Notes: generated by a model from the letters alone, not told the origin. A stretch of 58,375 bases of DNA from Acidimicrobiaceae bacterium (GCA_003133325.1 PKXA01000119.1:1-58375); one strand, 5' to 3'. Shown: positions 42,702 through 51,620, numbered from the stretch's first letter. Made by a program: numbers and translations.

Positions 42702-43976
42702 TCAGATATTCCGGGCCAACCGCAGGCCGCTGAATTCCCACCGGGCTGACGGTGGGAAGAAGTTGCGGTAGGTGATGCGGATGTGACCGGCGGGGGTCAC
42801 ACACGATCCTCCGCGCAGCACATACTGATTCACCATGAATTTCCCGTTGTACTCGCCCACCGTCCCGGCGGCGGCCTCGAACCCGGGATAAGCCCCGTAC
42901 GAGGACGACGTCCATGTCCACACGTCCCCGCACAGGCCGGCGGTTGTGGTTGGGGTGTCGTCGCCGGACAGTCGGGTCGGGTGCAGGACGCTGCCGTCGA
43001 GGAAGTGACCCCTGTCACCGCCCGCCGATGCCGCCGTCTCCCACTCCGCCTCGGTGGGCAGACGGGCACCGGCCCAGCGGGCATAGGCGTCGGCTTCGTA
43101 GTAGCTGATGTGACAGACCGGCTCATTGGGGTGAACCGGTCGGGAGCCACCGAGGGTGAAGATGTGCCACTGGTCATCCACCCGGGTCCAATACAGGGGG
43201 GCATCCCACCGTTGGCTCCGGATCGTCGACCACCCGTCCGACAGCCACAACTCGGGTCGTTGATACCCGTCGTCGTCAATGAACGCCAGCCACTCGTGGC
43301 AGGTCACCGGTCGGTCGGCGATGGCGAACGGGCTCAGGAGCTCGGTGTGGCGGGGGCATTCGTTGTCGAAGGAGAATTCCGATCCCTGGTGCCCGATCTC
43401 CACGATGCCGCCGGAATGCTCGGTCCAGGTCACCGGGGGCAAGGTCGGAGCGCCGTGGTCGGGATGGGCCAGAGATGCGTAGGCGGGATGGAGGGGATTC
43501 CGCCACAGCACGTTTTTGATGTCCATGAGCAGAAGTTCCTGGTGTTGCTGTTCGTGATGGATACCCAACTCGATCAACCCCAGGGTCTCGGGTTCGAGGG
43601 ATTCTCGAAGCAATTGCTCCATGGCCCGGTCCACATGCAATCGGTAGGCGGCGATGTCGCGGATCCCGGGTCGCGAAAGCAGACCACGCTGGTCGCGGGG
43701 ATAGGGGGTGCCCACGCCCTCGTAGTAGGAGTTGAACAGGAACTCGTAGGCCGGATGGAAGGGCTCATACCCCTTCAGGCTGGGGCCGAGAAGAAAAGTT
43801 TCGAAAAACCACGAGGTATGGGCTCGATGCCACTTGGTCGGGCTCACCTCGGGCATGGACTGCACCGTCTGGTCTTCAGCCGACAACGGCGCCGACAACG
43901 AGTCGGTCAACGACCGCGTGCCGAGAAATCGGCTGGTCAGAGCCACGTTATCCATACTCGTCAACAGATCGGCCAT
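42702..43976 (-). CDS. egtB: Hercynine oxygenase / sulfoxide synthase EgtB
   Basis: EgtB is a non-haem iron enzyme that joins hercynine to a sulfur donor with O2. The 424-residue protein has an N-terminal DinB-like helical domain with iron ligands in KWHRAHTSWFFE (His 53) and HHEQQHQELLL (His 141, His 145), and a C-terminal formylglycine-enzyme-like domain (RPVTCHEWLAFIDDDGY, ARLPTEAEWETAAS, FMVNQYVLRGGSCVTP, RNFFPPSARWEFSGLRLA). egtA, egtC and egtE are not next to it; this may mean a cysteine-using EgtB, or genes elsewhere. A GAGGAG site precedes the ATG. Confidence 0.95.
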   Translation of the reverse strand: MADLLTSMDNVALTSRFLGTRSLTDSLSAPLSAEDQTVQSMPEVSPTKWHRAHTSWFFETFLLGPSLKGYEPFHPAYEFLFNSYYEGVGTPYPRDQRGLLSRPGIRDIAAYRLHVDRAMEQLLRESLEPETLGLIELGIHHEQQHQELLLMDIKNVLWRNPLHPAYASLAHPDHGAPTLPPVTWTEHSGGIVEIGHQGSEFSFDNECPRHTELLSPFAIADRPVTCHEWLAFIDDDGYQRPELWLSDGWSTIRSQRWDAPLYWTRVDDQWHIFTLGGSRPVHPNEPVCHISYYEADAYARWAGARLPTEAEWETAASAGGDRGHFLDGSVLHPTRLSGDDTPTTTAGLCGDVWTWTSSSYGAYPGFEAAAGTVGEYNGKFMVNQYVLRGGSCVTPAGHIRITYRNFFPPSARWEFSGLRLARNI

Positions 43977-44872
43977 AGCTGCTCCTCAGCGGTCGTATCA
44001 AGGGTCGAAACGGACGCCCTCGGGCCTGAGGGCCCCGTCTCTCTTTGAACTTACCCGGTAGAGGTCCGTTTCAAGCACACCCGTGGATGATCCCGGCTGG
44101 TGATCGCAGTCAGGCGAGCGCCGGAGAGGCCGGACACAGGGGAACATGACCCTGCGAGCCGGCGGTGGGAATCGGGCACTTCGGATCATCTTCCATCGAA
44201 ATCAGCACCAACGGCAACCCGACCGGGGGCCCCACGATGTCGTCACCATCGAATCGGGGTCATATCTCGAAGTCGGACACAGGTCACCACCGTTTCGGTC
44301 CACAAACATCACGTCGGCCGGCACCAACGGAGGACGTGATGGCCCCATGAGGTGGCGGGGCCGCCCCTGGCTCGGCCAAGCCAGGCGAGTACACGGCCGC
44401 GACGAAAGCCCGGCCATGACGGCCGTGACTTTCGACAACGGAGAACGACCGAGGAGTCAGGAAGCGGACCCCACCAGATCCGCTGACCGGCACCCGGGAG
44501 GAACAGCCACCGGGTCGCCCCAGACCGAACGCGAGTCCGAACCCGCCTCGTCCGCCGTCGCAGCCAACGCCCGGGTCCGGCGCCGACCCGGGACCAGCAG
44601 AGCGGCCACCGCCCCGATGATCACTACGCCCGCGCCGACCTGTGTGCGTTGTGGACGGGAGATTCAGTGCCGGTCCTCCTGCGTCAGCGGGACCATGCCC
44701 GTGAGCACGGCCAGAGCGACCCGCGTCAGGCTCTTCGAGGGCCTCGGCGCCAGAGCAGCGGAGGAGGGGACTTGACAGCGATCCTACGTATAACCCCGGG
44801 ACGGCAAAATGCCTGAAAAGTCTGCGAGCCGACACGTCTGTGCACTGGACTCAACTCTGCGCTACTCACCCT
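43977..44872. other. 896-base gap between egtB and the alcohol dehydrogenase gene
   Basis: Several long frames occur on both strands but none has a convincing domain. The only recognisable part is a short minus-strand frame (44457-44663) that resembles the end of a transporter. The stretch must carry the egtB promoter. It looks like decaying sequence. Confidence 0.5.
44457..44663 (-). pseudogene. Possible C-terminal remnant of an MFS transporter
   Basis: The minus-strand frame reads QVGAGVVIIGAVAALLVPGRR followed by RTRALAATADEAG and a stop at 44457-44459. One hydrophobic helix that ends in a Gly-Arg-Arg-Arg cluster is typical of the last membrane segment and tail of drug-efflux MFS proteins. 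Upstream a TGA closes the frame at 44664-44666, and no further helices are present. The call is weak. Confidence 0.28.
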
Positions 44873-45925
44873 CTAATGGATGAGGACCTTGAGCGTGTCG
44901 TGCTCCGCTGCATGCCCGAAGACGTCATAGGCCTCCAGCATCTGGTCGAACGAGAACTGGTGCGTGACGAACTTCTCGGCAGGAAGCTTGTGCTCGGCAA
45001 CGAGCTTCAGCAGCATCCCGAGGGTGTTCGTGTTCACAAGGCCCATCGAGATGTCGATGTTCTTGATCCAGAGCTCGTTGAGGGCGAGGTCGACCGACTT
45101 GCCGTGCACACCGATGTTGGCGACGTTGCCTCCCGGGCGGACGATGACCGTCGCCATGGTGAAGGTCTCGGGCACCCCCACCGCCTCGATGGCGACGTCG
45201 ACGCCGAGGCCGTCCGTCAGCGCGAGGACCTGGTCCTTCCAGTCCGGATCACCCGAGTTGACCGTGTCGGTGGCACCGAAGTCGGCGGCCCGGGCGAGCC
45301 GAGCGTTGTCCAGATCGATGGCGATGACCTTCGACGGCCCGTAGAGCCGTGCTGTCATAACGGCGGAGAGACCGACGGGCCCGGAACCGATCACCGCGAC
45401 TACATCGCCCGGGGCCACCCGTCCGTACTGCACGCCGATCTCGAAGCCGGTCGGCAGGATGTCCGAGAGCAGGATGCCCTCGGCATCGGTCATGCCTTCG
45501 GGGACCTTGTATACCGAGTTCTCGGCGAACGGGACCCGAACGTATTCGGCCTGCGTCCCGTCGATCATGTAGCCAAAGATCCACCCGATACCCGCCATGC
45601 CTTCCGGATCGAGGCAGTGGCTGTAAAGGCCCTTGCGACAGTTGGAGCATCGCCCACATGAACTCACGCACGCGAGGATGACCCGGTCTCCGACAGCCAG
45701 TTGCGTGACCCCGGACCCGATCTCGATGATCACCCCGATTCCCTCATGGCCCAGCACTCGGCCGACCTGCACCTCGGGGACATCGCCCTTGAGAATGTGA
45801 AGGTCTGTGCCACAGATCGTGGTGGCGACCATCTTCACGATCACATCGGTCGATTGTTGGATCGTCGGGTTCGGTACTTCTTCCCAGCCCTTTTGACCAG
45901 GACCCTTGTAGACCAGTGCCTTCAT
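44873..45925 (-). CDS. Zinc-dependent alcohol dehydrogenase (medium-chain family)
   Basis: The 350-residue protein has catalytic zinc ligands Cys 38 (TTICGTDLHILKG), His 60-Glu 61 (GRVLGHEGIGVI), the structural zinc set Cys 90, 93, 96 and 104 (CVSSCGRCSNCRKGLYSHC), and the NAD-binding VVAVIGSGPVGLSAVMTARLYG followed by VIAIDLDNARLARAADFGA, with Asp after the second strand pointing to NAD. It resembles broad-substrate secondary alcohol dehydrogenases. An AGGAGGT ribosome site lies close before the ATG. It stands alone. Confidence 0.93.
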   Translation of the reverse strand: MKALVYKGPGQKGWEEVPNPTIQQSTDVIVKMVATTICGTDLHILKGDVPEVQVGRVLGHEGIGVIIEIGSGVTQLAVGDRVILACVSSCGRCSNCRKGLYSHCLDPEGMAGIGWIFGYMIDGTQAEYVRVPFAENSVYKVPEGMTDAEGILLSDILPTGFEIGVQYGRVAPGDVVAVIGSGPVGLSAVMTARLYGPSKVIAIDLDNARLARAADFGATDTVNSGDPDWKDQVLALTDGLGVDVAIEAVGVPETFTMATVIVRPGGNVANIGVHGKSVDLALNELWIKNIDISMGLVNTNTLGMLLKLVAEHKLPAEKFVTHQFSFDQMLEAYDVFGHAAEHDTLKVLIH

Positions 45926-46539
45926 GACGGACCTCCTGCAGTGGGTAATCCGAGCAGCGCCTTGCGACTCGCGAGACCGGCATCCACGTGATGGCGGGCG
46001 GGCCGGTCTCCACGGCCGAGGCTACGGACTGCGCAATTTGCCGGCTAGGGCCGAATGACCCATCGGCCGTTCAGCCACGGTGGACCCCACGCATGATGGC
46101 CCATCCACCTGTACCGGCTATGGGCCGTGACCGCCAGCAGCATCTCGAGTCCGCTTCAGATGGTGGGTTGGCCGTGGTGTCAATGTGACCGCTCATGTGC
46201 AGGACCGTTCCAGGCGTCACGGAAGATTGTTCACTGAACCGGAGCAGAATCCGGCTGTTGGCGCTCTGAACTGGGGGTTCACGGTCCCAAGCCAGTATCA
46301 GGCGCCCCGCAGGAGACATGGGTTAGTTGAATGCTGTCCAACCCCGGGAACTGGGGGATGGCGGCAGAGGATGGCCCATGGTTCAGTGGCCGTTCCGTAC
46401 CGCTGGGATCAATGCACCATCCCCCACGGCACCGGCGCTGGCCCCACCGAGGAAGCGAGTTTGCTATTGGCTAACCCGCCTCAAACGGCACTTGCGGGAT
46501 ACCCCTCGGCATCGTCCGGACCGTCGTAGCGTCTCTACC
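45926..46539. other. 614-base gap between divergent genes, with one copy of a 65-nt dispersed repeat
   Basis: The gap lies between the alcohol dehydrogenase (minus) and the hydrolase (plus). Apart from the 65-nt repeat at 46310-46374 I see no gene; frames reaching into the hydrolase have no family content before about 46540. Confidence 0.5.
46310..46374 (+). repeat. 65-nt dispersed repeat, copy A (possible structured RNA element)
   Basis: This copy begins caggagacatgggttag and ends ggcggcagaggatgg. It matches copy B at 58311-58375 without gaps at 57 of 65 bases. A hairpin CCCCGG-GAA-CTGGGG can form; in copy B the same place reads CCTCGG-GAA-CCGGGG, so substitutions on both sides keep the stem through wobble pairs. 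Substitutions show no codon-position bias, so it does not look coding. It ends about 165 bases before the hydrolase start. Confidence 0.75.
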
Positions 46540-47229
46540 GTGAAGGAGATGTCCGGCGTCGAGGTCAACGGTATTGAATTGGCGTATACCGTCGCAGGAG
46601 AAGTCGGACTCTCTCCGGTGGTGCTACTCCACGCTCTTGGCGAGGACAGTCGTGGCTGGGGCATGGTGGCCGAGGCACTGGCCCCGATGTACCGGGTGTA
46701 CTCAGTTGACCTGCGTGGCCACGGATCCAGTTCGCGGCCAGGGGACTACTCGCTGGAGCTGATGTGCTCGGACGTGCTCGGGCTTCTTCGCACTCTCCAT
46801 CTCGAAGAGGTGACCTTGATCGGGCACTCCCTCGGTGGTGCGGTGGCCTACCTGGTTGCGGAGGCTGAACCGGGAATGGTCAGGCAACTGGTACTGGAGG
46901 AACCGCCACCGCCTCTTCCTGCGACGCCACCGAGAGTGGTGCCGAGGAAGCCCTCGGAACCGCTGCCGTTTGACTGGCGGGTGCTGGACGCCATTGCTCA
47001 CCAACGCAATCACCCTGACCATGCCTGGTGGGAGGACCTGAACCTCATCACCGCACGCACCCTGGTCATCGCCGGCGGAACCGACAGCCATCTTCCACAA
47101 GACCAGATCGCTACCCTCGCTGGCCGCATCCCCGACTCGATGCTGGTAACAATCCATGCCGGGCACAACGTACACACCACTCGCCCGGACGAATTCCTCG
47201 CCGAGCTGCTTCCATTCCTGGCCCGGTAG
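46540..47229 (+). CDS. Alpha/beta hydrolase
   Basis: The product of about 229 residues has the alpha/beta-hydrolase series: VNGIELAYTVAGEVGLSPVVLLHALGEDSRGWGMVAEAL, YSVDLRGHGSSSRPGDYSLE, the nucleophile elbow LIGHSLGGAVAYLVAEA, an Asp segment LVIAGGTDSHLP and the final His in HAGHNVHTTRPDEFLAELLPFL. Ser, Asp and His of the triad are all present. The substrate is unknown. The start may be GTG 46540 or ATG 46549; an AAGGAG stands directly against the latter, too close to be ideal. The open frame reaches upstream over repeat copy A without family sequence. Confidence 0.85.
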   Translation: MKEMSGVEVNGIELAYTVAGEVGLSPVVLLHALGEDSRGWGMVAEALAPMYRVYSVDLRGHGSSSRPGDYSLELMCSDVLGLLRTLHLEEVTLIGHSLGGAVAYLVAEAEPGMVRQLVLEEPPPPLPATPPRVVPRKPSEPLPFDWRVLDAIAHQRNHPDHAWWEDLNLITARTLVIAGGTDSHLPQDQIATLAGRIPDSMLVTIHAGHNVHTTRPDEFLAELLPFLAR

Positions 47230-47311
47230 GTGCCTGACTGGAACGCCGGTTCAGGCCCCACTGCGACGCTTATGCAATGCGTCGGGGCAACGAGTTCGCA
47301 AGGCAAAATCG

Positions 47312-47824
47312 ATGGACATCGACGTTCGCAGAGCTACCACCAACGACCTTCCGGAAGCAATAGACATTCTGGCGGAATGCTCGGCATGGTTGAAAGCGAA
47401 GGGGATTGCTCAGTGGCCAGATCGCTTTCCCGAGAGCATCCTTCTTACCTCGATCGAGAAAGAGAACCTGTTCGTTGCCACTGATTCCGGTGAGACCGTG
47501 GCGACCATCACGCTGCAGTGGGCTGATGCCATGTTCTGAGGGGACTGCCACGATGCCCGGTTCGTCCACCGCTTGGCCGTTAGAAGGTCCCATTCCGGCC
47601 TAGGTCAGGTGCTCATCGAATGGGCGCACCAACAAGCGGAGACCCACGGCAAGCAGTATCTTCGCCTTGATTGTCTCAGGGACAACCTCCGGCTCTGCCG
47701 CTACTACGAGGACCTGGGATTTCGGAGAGTTGGTTTCTTGGATGGTCCCGAGGATCATCCGCATACCTCTGCGCATGGTGGATGGCGTGCAGCGCTGTAT
47801 GAGCGACCAGTCTCAGAGTCCTGA
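47312..47824 (+). pseudogene. GNAT acetyltransferase interrupted by an in-frame TGA where Trp is expected
   Basis: The frame starts IDVRRATTNDLPEAIDILAECSAWL and runs to TLQWADAMF, then TGA (47537-47539), and continues in the same frame with GDCHDARFVHRLAVRRSHSGLGQVLIEWAHQQA, LRLDCLRDNLRLCRYYEDLGFRRVGFL up to a stop at 47822-47824. The two halves make one complete GNAT protein of about 170 residues; at the TGA, relatives of this subfamily have a Trp in an F-W-G context. A single TGG to TGA change explains the break. No frameshift is present. Either a young pseudogene or a gene read through the TGA. Confidence 0.8.
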
Positions 47825-47946
47825 GGGGAGAACATGCATCCAATCGAATATGCGGCAGAAATCCCAGAACAATGGGAGGCCGGGACGCCCGGGTGCCCCC
47901 CTGCGGCACATTCGGGATAATAGAGAGATGCCACCTTGGGAATGCT

Positions 47947-48540
47947 ATGAACGTGCGGGTGAAGGCCCAGTCCTGGAAACTCGCCGCTGGCTTCACGGCG
48001 TTGTCGGTGGCGCTGGCCATCGTGATCGTGATCGTGATCGGTGGGCCCGCCCCGGCGAGCCAGAGCCTCTCGGCCGAGTTGCGGGCCAATGCCTCTCGCC
48101 TCGCGACCCTGTCCCGCGAGCTCCCAGCCATCGGGGTGGGCCTCCAGCACGGCCTGGATCCGACGCGGCTACGGGAGCTGCAGGCGTTCGTTCACGACTT
48201 CGAGGCGACCTGCCGTAGCGAGGCGGCGGCGATCTCCAGGCTCGAGCACCGGGCCGCCACCGGTGAGGAAAGCCGGCCCCCCGCGGCCCTCACAGCCGAC
48301 ACGGAGTCGGAGGGGGACGTTCAAGAACTCCAAGGCGACCGAGCCGCACTGAACTCCATCGAGCAGGAGTCGCACAGCGAACAGGCGAGCCTCACGCAGT
48401 ACAGCTCGTCGATCAAGGATGAGACCAAGTCACAACAGTCAACCGTCAACCAGACGAACGAAGCGGTGACACAGCAGGCGAACCTAGCGTCCTCGCTCAT
48501 CCAGGAGCTCTCGGACCTCCTGTCTTCCATCTTCCGCTGA
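47947..48540 (+). CDS. Membrane-anchored helical protein of unknown function
   Basis: From the ATG at 47947 the product has 197 residues: a short basic start, one hydrophobic segment (AAGFTALSVALAIVIVIVIGG, residues about 13-33), then a long, mostly helical polar region rich in Ser, Gln, Glu and Ala (LSAELRANASRLATLSREL, EQESHSEQASLTQYSSSIKDETKSQQS) that should form a coiled coil outside the membrane. It ends SLIQELSDLLSSIFR. One cysteine only. I do not recognise the family. Confidence 0.62.
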   Translation: MNVRVKAQSWKLAAGFTALSVALAIVIVIVIGGPAPASQSLSAELRANASRLATLSRELPAIGVGLQHGLDPTRLRELQAFVHDFEATCRSEAAAISRLEHRAATGEESRPPAALTADTESEGDVQELQGDRAALNSIEQESHSEQASLTQYSSSIKDETKSQQSTVNQTNEAVTQQANLASSLIQELSDLLSSIFR

Positions 48541-48906
48541 GGCGCCCGTCCTCCCGCCCCTGACCAATCGGTTCGCGGCGTAGCCCGCATCGCCTGACGC
48601 CGAGCCTGCTTGCCACACGCGACCGCGCCTGACCTGCCGATATGCGCTGCGGCCACGATGTCGACGACCGTGTGACGCGTTGTTCGGGAGCTGATTGGAT
48701 CCGCGATCGCCGGTCCGGGTGTGGTCGACGGCGCTGAAATCACCGGGTGCCGATTGGGGATCTGTGTGGTTTGCTGTCGGAGAAGGCGCCTTCCCGTGAA
48801 TGCTCCTTCTGCATGCGCCCGAACGAACCAGCCTCATGAGGATCAACCCACCTCGCAGTTTCTTGATGAGTAGCCTGGCATCAGCGCAACATCAGGAGCC
48901 GTTCAC
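48541..48906. other. 366-base gap with one copy of a diverged 45-50 nt repeat
   Basis: No gene is supported. The segment around 48643-48687 resembles 49406-49456, in the next gap. The rest shows nothing recognisable. Confidence 0.5.
48643..48687. repeat. Diverged repeat, copy 1 (upstream of the VOC gene)
   Basis: The stretch tgcgctgcggccacgatg..gacgaccgtgtgacgcgttgttcgg is matched at 49406-49456, with substitutions and a short insertion. GCCTGA also occurs a little upstream of both copies. Each copy lies 150-220 bases before a small stand-alone gene. Confidence 0.55.
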
Positions 48907-49305
48907 ATGCGTCCGATCTTTCATCCTTCTTTTCCGGTAGCCAATCTCCAAGAGGCCATTGACTTCTACACGAAGGAGTTGGGTGCAGAGATCGGCCGCC
49001 AGAGCAGCGCAGTTGCAGATGTTCTGATCTTCGGGGCCCAGGTGACCCTTCACAATGATCCTTCTATCGCTGGCCAGCCTGTTGTGCGGAGCAGGCATTT
49101 CGGTGCGACCCTCGACTGGAATGAATGGGAGGCGATTGTGGCTCGATTCAGCGGAGCCCCGCATGTGGTTGAACCACCAACGATCTCGTATGAAGGTGAA
49201 CCGACCGAACAGGGCAAGATGATGATCTCAGATCCCAGTGGAAACCTGGTTGAAATGAAGGCGTATCGCCACCCTGAGATGGTGCTCCGATCACTTGCCG
49301 GCTGA
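48907..49305 (+). CDS. VOC (glyoxalase/bleomycin-resistance) family protein
   Basis: The 132-residue product has the two beta-alpha-beta-beta-beta units of the VOC fold: FHPSFPVANLQEAIDFYTKELGAEIGR at the start and KMMISDPSGNLVEMKAY near the end, with a glutamate at the usual metal position (NLVEMK). VOC members range from lyases and dioxygenases to drug-binding proteins, so the reaction cannot be named. The gene stands alone in a row of small enzymes. Confidence 0.85.
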   Translation: MRPIFHPSFPVANLQEAIDFYTKELGAEIGRQSSAVADVLIFGAQVTLHNDPSIAGQPVVRSRHFGATLDWNEWEAIVARFSGAPHVVEPPTISYEGEPTEQGKMMISDPSGNLVEMKAYRHPEMVLRSLAG

Positions 49306-49610
49306 TTCCCCTGTCGGCCACCAAGGCGGTCCGCTCGGTTTGGGGCACGCCGTGTACTGCCTGACGTCAGCTGTGCGAGTGCACGCGTAGGTGCCTGATT
49401 CGTTCTGCGCTGCGGCCGCGATGGTGACGACCGTCTGTTATGACGCATCGTTCGGTGCGCACAACTAACCTCCTGACGATCCGCTGAAAACTGAGAAGCG
49501 TGGCTTCGGACTGATCTAACTCATCGATTTGACACCTGCCCCAGAACAATGCCGGGAAGCAGACTTGGTTCAAGTGAGGAAGTCGTCGCGCAACACCAGG
49601 GGGAACGAAC
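49306..49610. other. 305-base gap with the second copy of the diverged repeat
   Basis: No gene is supported. It holds the repeat copy at 49406-49456 and the arms tgtgcg (about 49374) and cgcaca (about 49458), which could pair around it. Confidence 0.45.
49406..49456. repeat. Diverged repeat, copy 2 (upstream of a GNAT gene)
   Basis: It matches 48643-48687 over tgcgctgcggcc, gacgaccgt, tgacgc and gttcgg blocks, with a six-base insertion. It lies about 155 bases before the GNAT gene at 49611. Confidence 0.55.
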
Positions 49611-50102
49611 GTGACCGATGTCCGGCTGAGAGCGGCCACCGCCAGCGACGCTGAGTTTCTTGCCGAGATGTTGGCCGTAGCAATTGACTGGCGGCCAGGT
49701 GCTAGCCCTCGCCCCGTAGCCGACCTGATGGACATGCCGGATGTCTGGCACTACATCGATGCCTGGCCCCAGCAATCGGATTTCGGCTTGTTTGCGGAGA
49801 TCGACCAACCGGTTGGCGCTGCTTGGTGGCGATACTTCACCGCTGCTCAACCCGGCTATGGATTCACTGACGAAGCGGTTCCGGAGATCTCCATCGGTGT
49901 CGCCAATGGTTACCGGGGACGGGGAATCGGACGGAGACTCCTCCTCGGCCTGATCGCCGAAGGAAGCAAGCGTGGCATTCCTGGCCTCGGCCTGAGCGTC
50001 GAGCCAGACAATCCTGCCCTGCGGCTCTACGAACGACTCGGCTTCAAAGCCGTCGGTGGCACCGGCGGATCCGTCACTCTGTTCCTGAAACTCGACGACT
50101 AG
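49611..50102 (+). CDS. GNAT family N-acetyltransferase
   Basis: The 163-residue product has the acetyl-CoA loop GVANGYRGRGIGRRLLLGLIAEGSKRG (R-x-x-G-x-G/A type motif A) and the C-terminal LSVEPDNPALRLYERLGFKAVGG, both typical of GNAT enzymes. The N-terminal half, DVRLRAATASDAEFLAEMLAVAIDWRPG, is the usual beta1-alpha1 start. The acceptor is unknown. GTG start with an aacgaac context and no strong ribosome site. Confidence 0.9.
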   Translation: MTDVRLRAATASDAEFLAEMLAVAIDWRPGASPRPVADLMDMPDVWHYIDAWPQQSDFGLFAEIDQPVGAAWWRYFTAAQPGYGFTDEAVPEISIGVANGYRGRGIGRRLLLGLIAEGSKRGIPGLGLSVEPDNPALRLYERLGFKAVGGTGGSVTLFLKLDD

Positions 50103-50145
50103 CCCCGGTGGCGGTGGTAGCCCCTACCGGCAATGAAGGATGGTC

Positions 50146-50652
50146 CTACGCCTGCCGGGCTTCCTTCACGGCCATGGGCACCTGCCCGAGATACAGACGG
50201 GATCCCTCGGCTTCCGGCTCGAACCCGAGAGATGTGTAGAGCCGGTGCGCCCCGTCGCTCGAATGCCGATTGTGCGACAGAAGCTGAACCTTGTTACAGC
50301 CCGCCGACCGCATGTCCACCAGGATGCGTTGGAGAAGGGACGTGGCAACTCCCTGGCGCCGACACGAATGAGCAACAACCACCGCTTCGATGATCGCTGT
50401 CGGAGCGCACGCGTAGGTGATGTTGGGGAAGATCATCGACGATGCTGTACCGACAGCGTCCCCGTCCATCTCTGCCAGGTAGACGAACAGTCCGGGCACT
50501 TCAAGCATGTGCGCCCACGTTCGGATTTCGATTTCAGAGGCCCCCGTTGGGCGCCGTCCATCCGCATCACGAAGAGCATGGACCCCGAGGACAGCAAGAA
50601 GGTCACCAGGGAGGGCGGTACGCACCGTGAATCCCGAACCAGCGGTTCTCAC
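50146..50652 (-). CDS. GNAT family N-acetyltransferase
   Basis: The 168-residue product shows FTVRTALPGDLLAVLGVHALRDADGRRP at the start, IIEAVVVAHSCRRQGVATSLLQRILVDMRSAG with the CoA loop RRQGVA, and NRHSSDGAHRLYTSLGFEPEAEG. This is a complete single-domain acetyltransferase with unknown acceptor. It is convergent with the GNAT at 49611 and only 43 bases separate them. The third GNAT of the region (47312) is broken. Confidence 0.88.
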   Translation of the reverse strand: MRTAGSGFTVRTALPGDLLAVLGVHALRDADGRRPTGASEIEIRTWAHMLEVPGLFVYLAEMDGDAVGTASSMIFPNITYACAPTAIIEAVVVAHSCRRQGVATSLLQRILVDMRSAGCNKVQLLSHNRHSSDGAHRLYTSLGFEPEAEGSRLYLGQVPMAVKEARQA

Positions 50653-50800
50653 ATCACAATCCAGTCACCATGCTCTCCAACGGTCGCAGAGACGGTGGGA
50701 TAGGACGGCAGGAGTGGGAGATACCCTCCCCCGGCATCGCCTGGACCGTGGCAACCTCTCCAATGCCCAAGGGATGGTCCGGTGATGATGTACGGGCCCT

Positions 50801-51499
50801 TCAATTCCGCTGCCCCACATGAGGATTCGCTTGAAGGGATAGAGGTAGGGCGACCGGTCGCCGAGGACGGCGAGCAGGCACTCCGAGTGCGCCCGACGGG
50901 TCATTGGCCCGGCACATCACGATGAACAAGTTGGCACCGATGCCGTTGGAGGTGAACCATTTGTAACCGTTGATCACCCACTCGTCGCCATCCCGTACTG
51001 CTTCGGTCTCGATGGAGCGGAGATCCGAGCCCGCGTGGTCACGCTCAGTCATCGAGAAGCCGGACTCCATCTCTCCTTCGATGTGCTGGAGCAGCCATTT
51101 CCGCTTCTGCTCTTCGGTGCCGTACTTGACCAGGATGCTGGCATTCCCCGAGTTGGGGGTGGCGATGCCGAACAGGGTGGCCGCTCCGACGGCGTAGGCA
51201 AGGATCTCGTACATGTAGGCCAGGGCCAGAAAGTCGAGGCCCATCCCGCCGCACTCCTTGGGCAGGTGCGGTGCCCACAGGCCCGCCTCATTGACCTTGG
51301 CCTTGATCGTCTCCCGCAGCTCGATGCTTTGCTGACGACCGGCCTTGCGGTCGTCGTCGGTGAGGTCGTTCCCCAGGCGTGTCTGCCACAGGATCTCCTC
51401 GTTGGGCAGTATCTCGGCATTGATGAAGTCGGCGGTCCGTCGGCGGAGGGCGTTGATCTCAGGGTCCAAGCCGGGGGTGGGCGTCACGTTGATCGCCAT
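50801..51499 (-). pseudogene. Truncated acyl-CoA dehydrogenase (N-terminal half only)
   Basis: From the ATG at 51499 the frame matches an acyl-CoA dehydrogenase start: ADFINAEILPNEEILW, LWAPHLPKECGGMGLDFLALAYMYEILAY, GTEEQKRKWLLQHIEGEMESGFSMTERDHAGSDLRSIETEAVRDGDEWVINGYKWFTSNG, then VMCRANDP at about 50907. After that the sequence is unrelated and ends after about 30 codons. The C-terminal helical domain with the catalytic base is missing, so it cannot be active. Behind the break another frame reads HSECLLAVLGDRSPYLYPFKR, apparently from a different gene. Confidence 0.8.
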
Positions 51500-51620
51500 T
51501 GCGGTCCCCTTGGTTGCGTCCGGGCGTTCGCATCCCATCATGGTGCAGCCAGCTCGCCGACGACGGACGGAGGCGCCACGGACGCCGAGCGCGGGTAGCC
51601 CGCTCGTCGTCGAGGCCGCT

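Noticed and set aside
44146-44775. 209-codon plus-strand frame and 184-codon minus-strand frame
   Set aside because: They overlap each other, are rich in Arg/Gly/Pro as random GC-rich frames are, and lack any domain.
46310-46374. Cobalamin, SAM or c-di-GMP riboswitch
   Set aside because: I compared the conserved cores from memory and none fits, so I only call it a repeat that may be structured.
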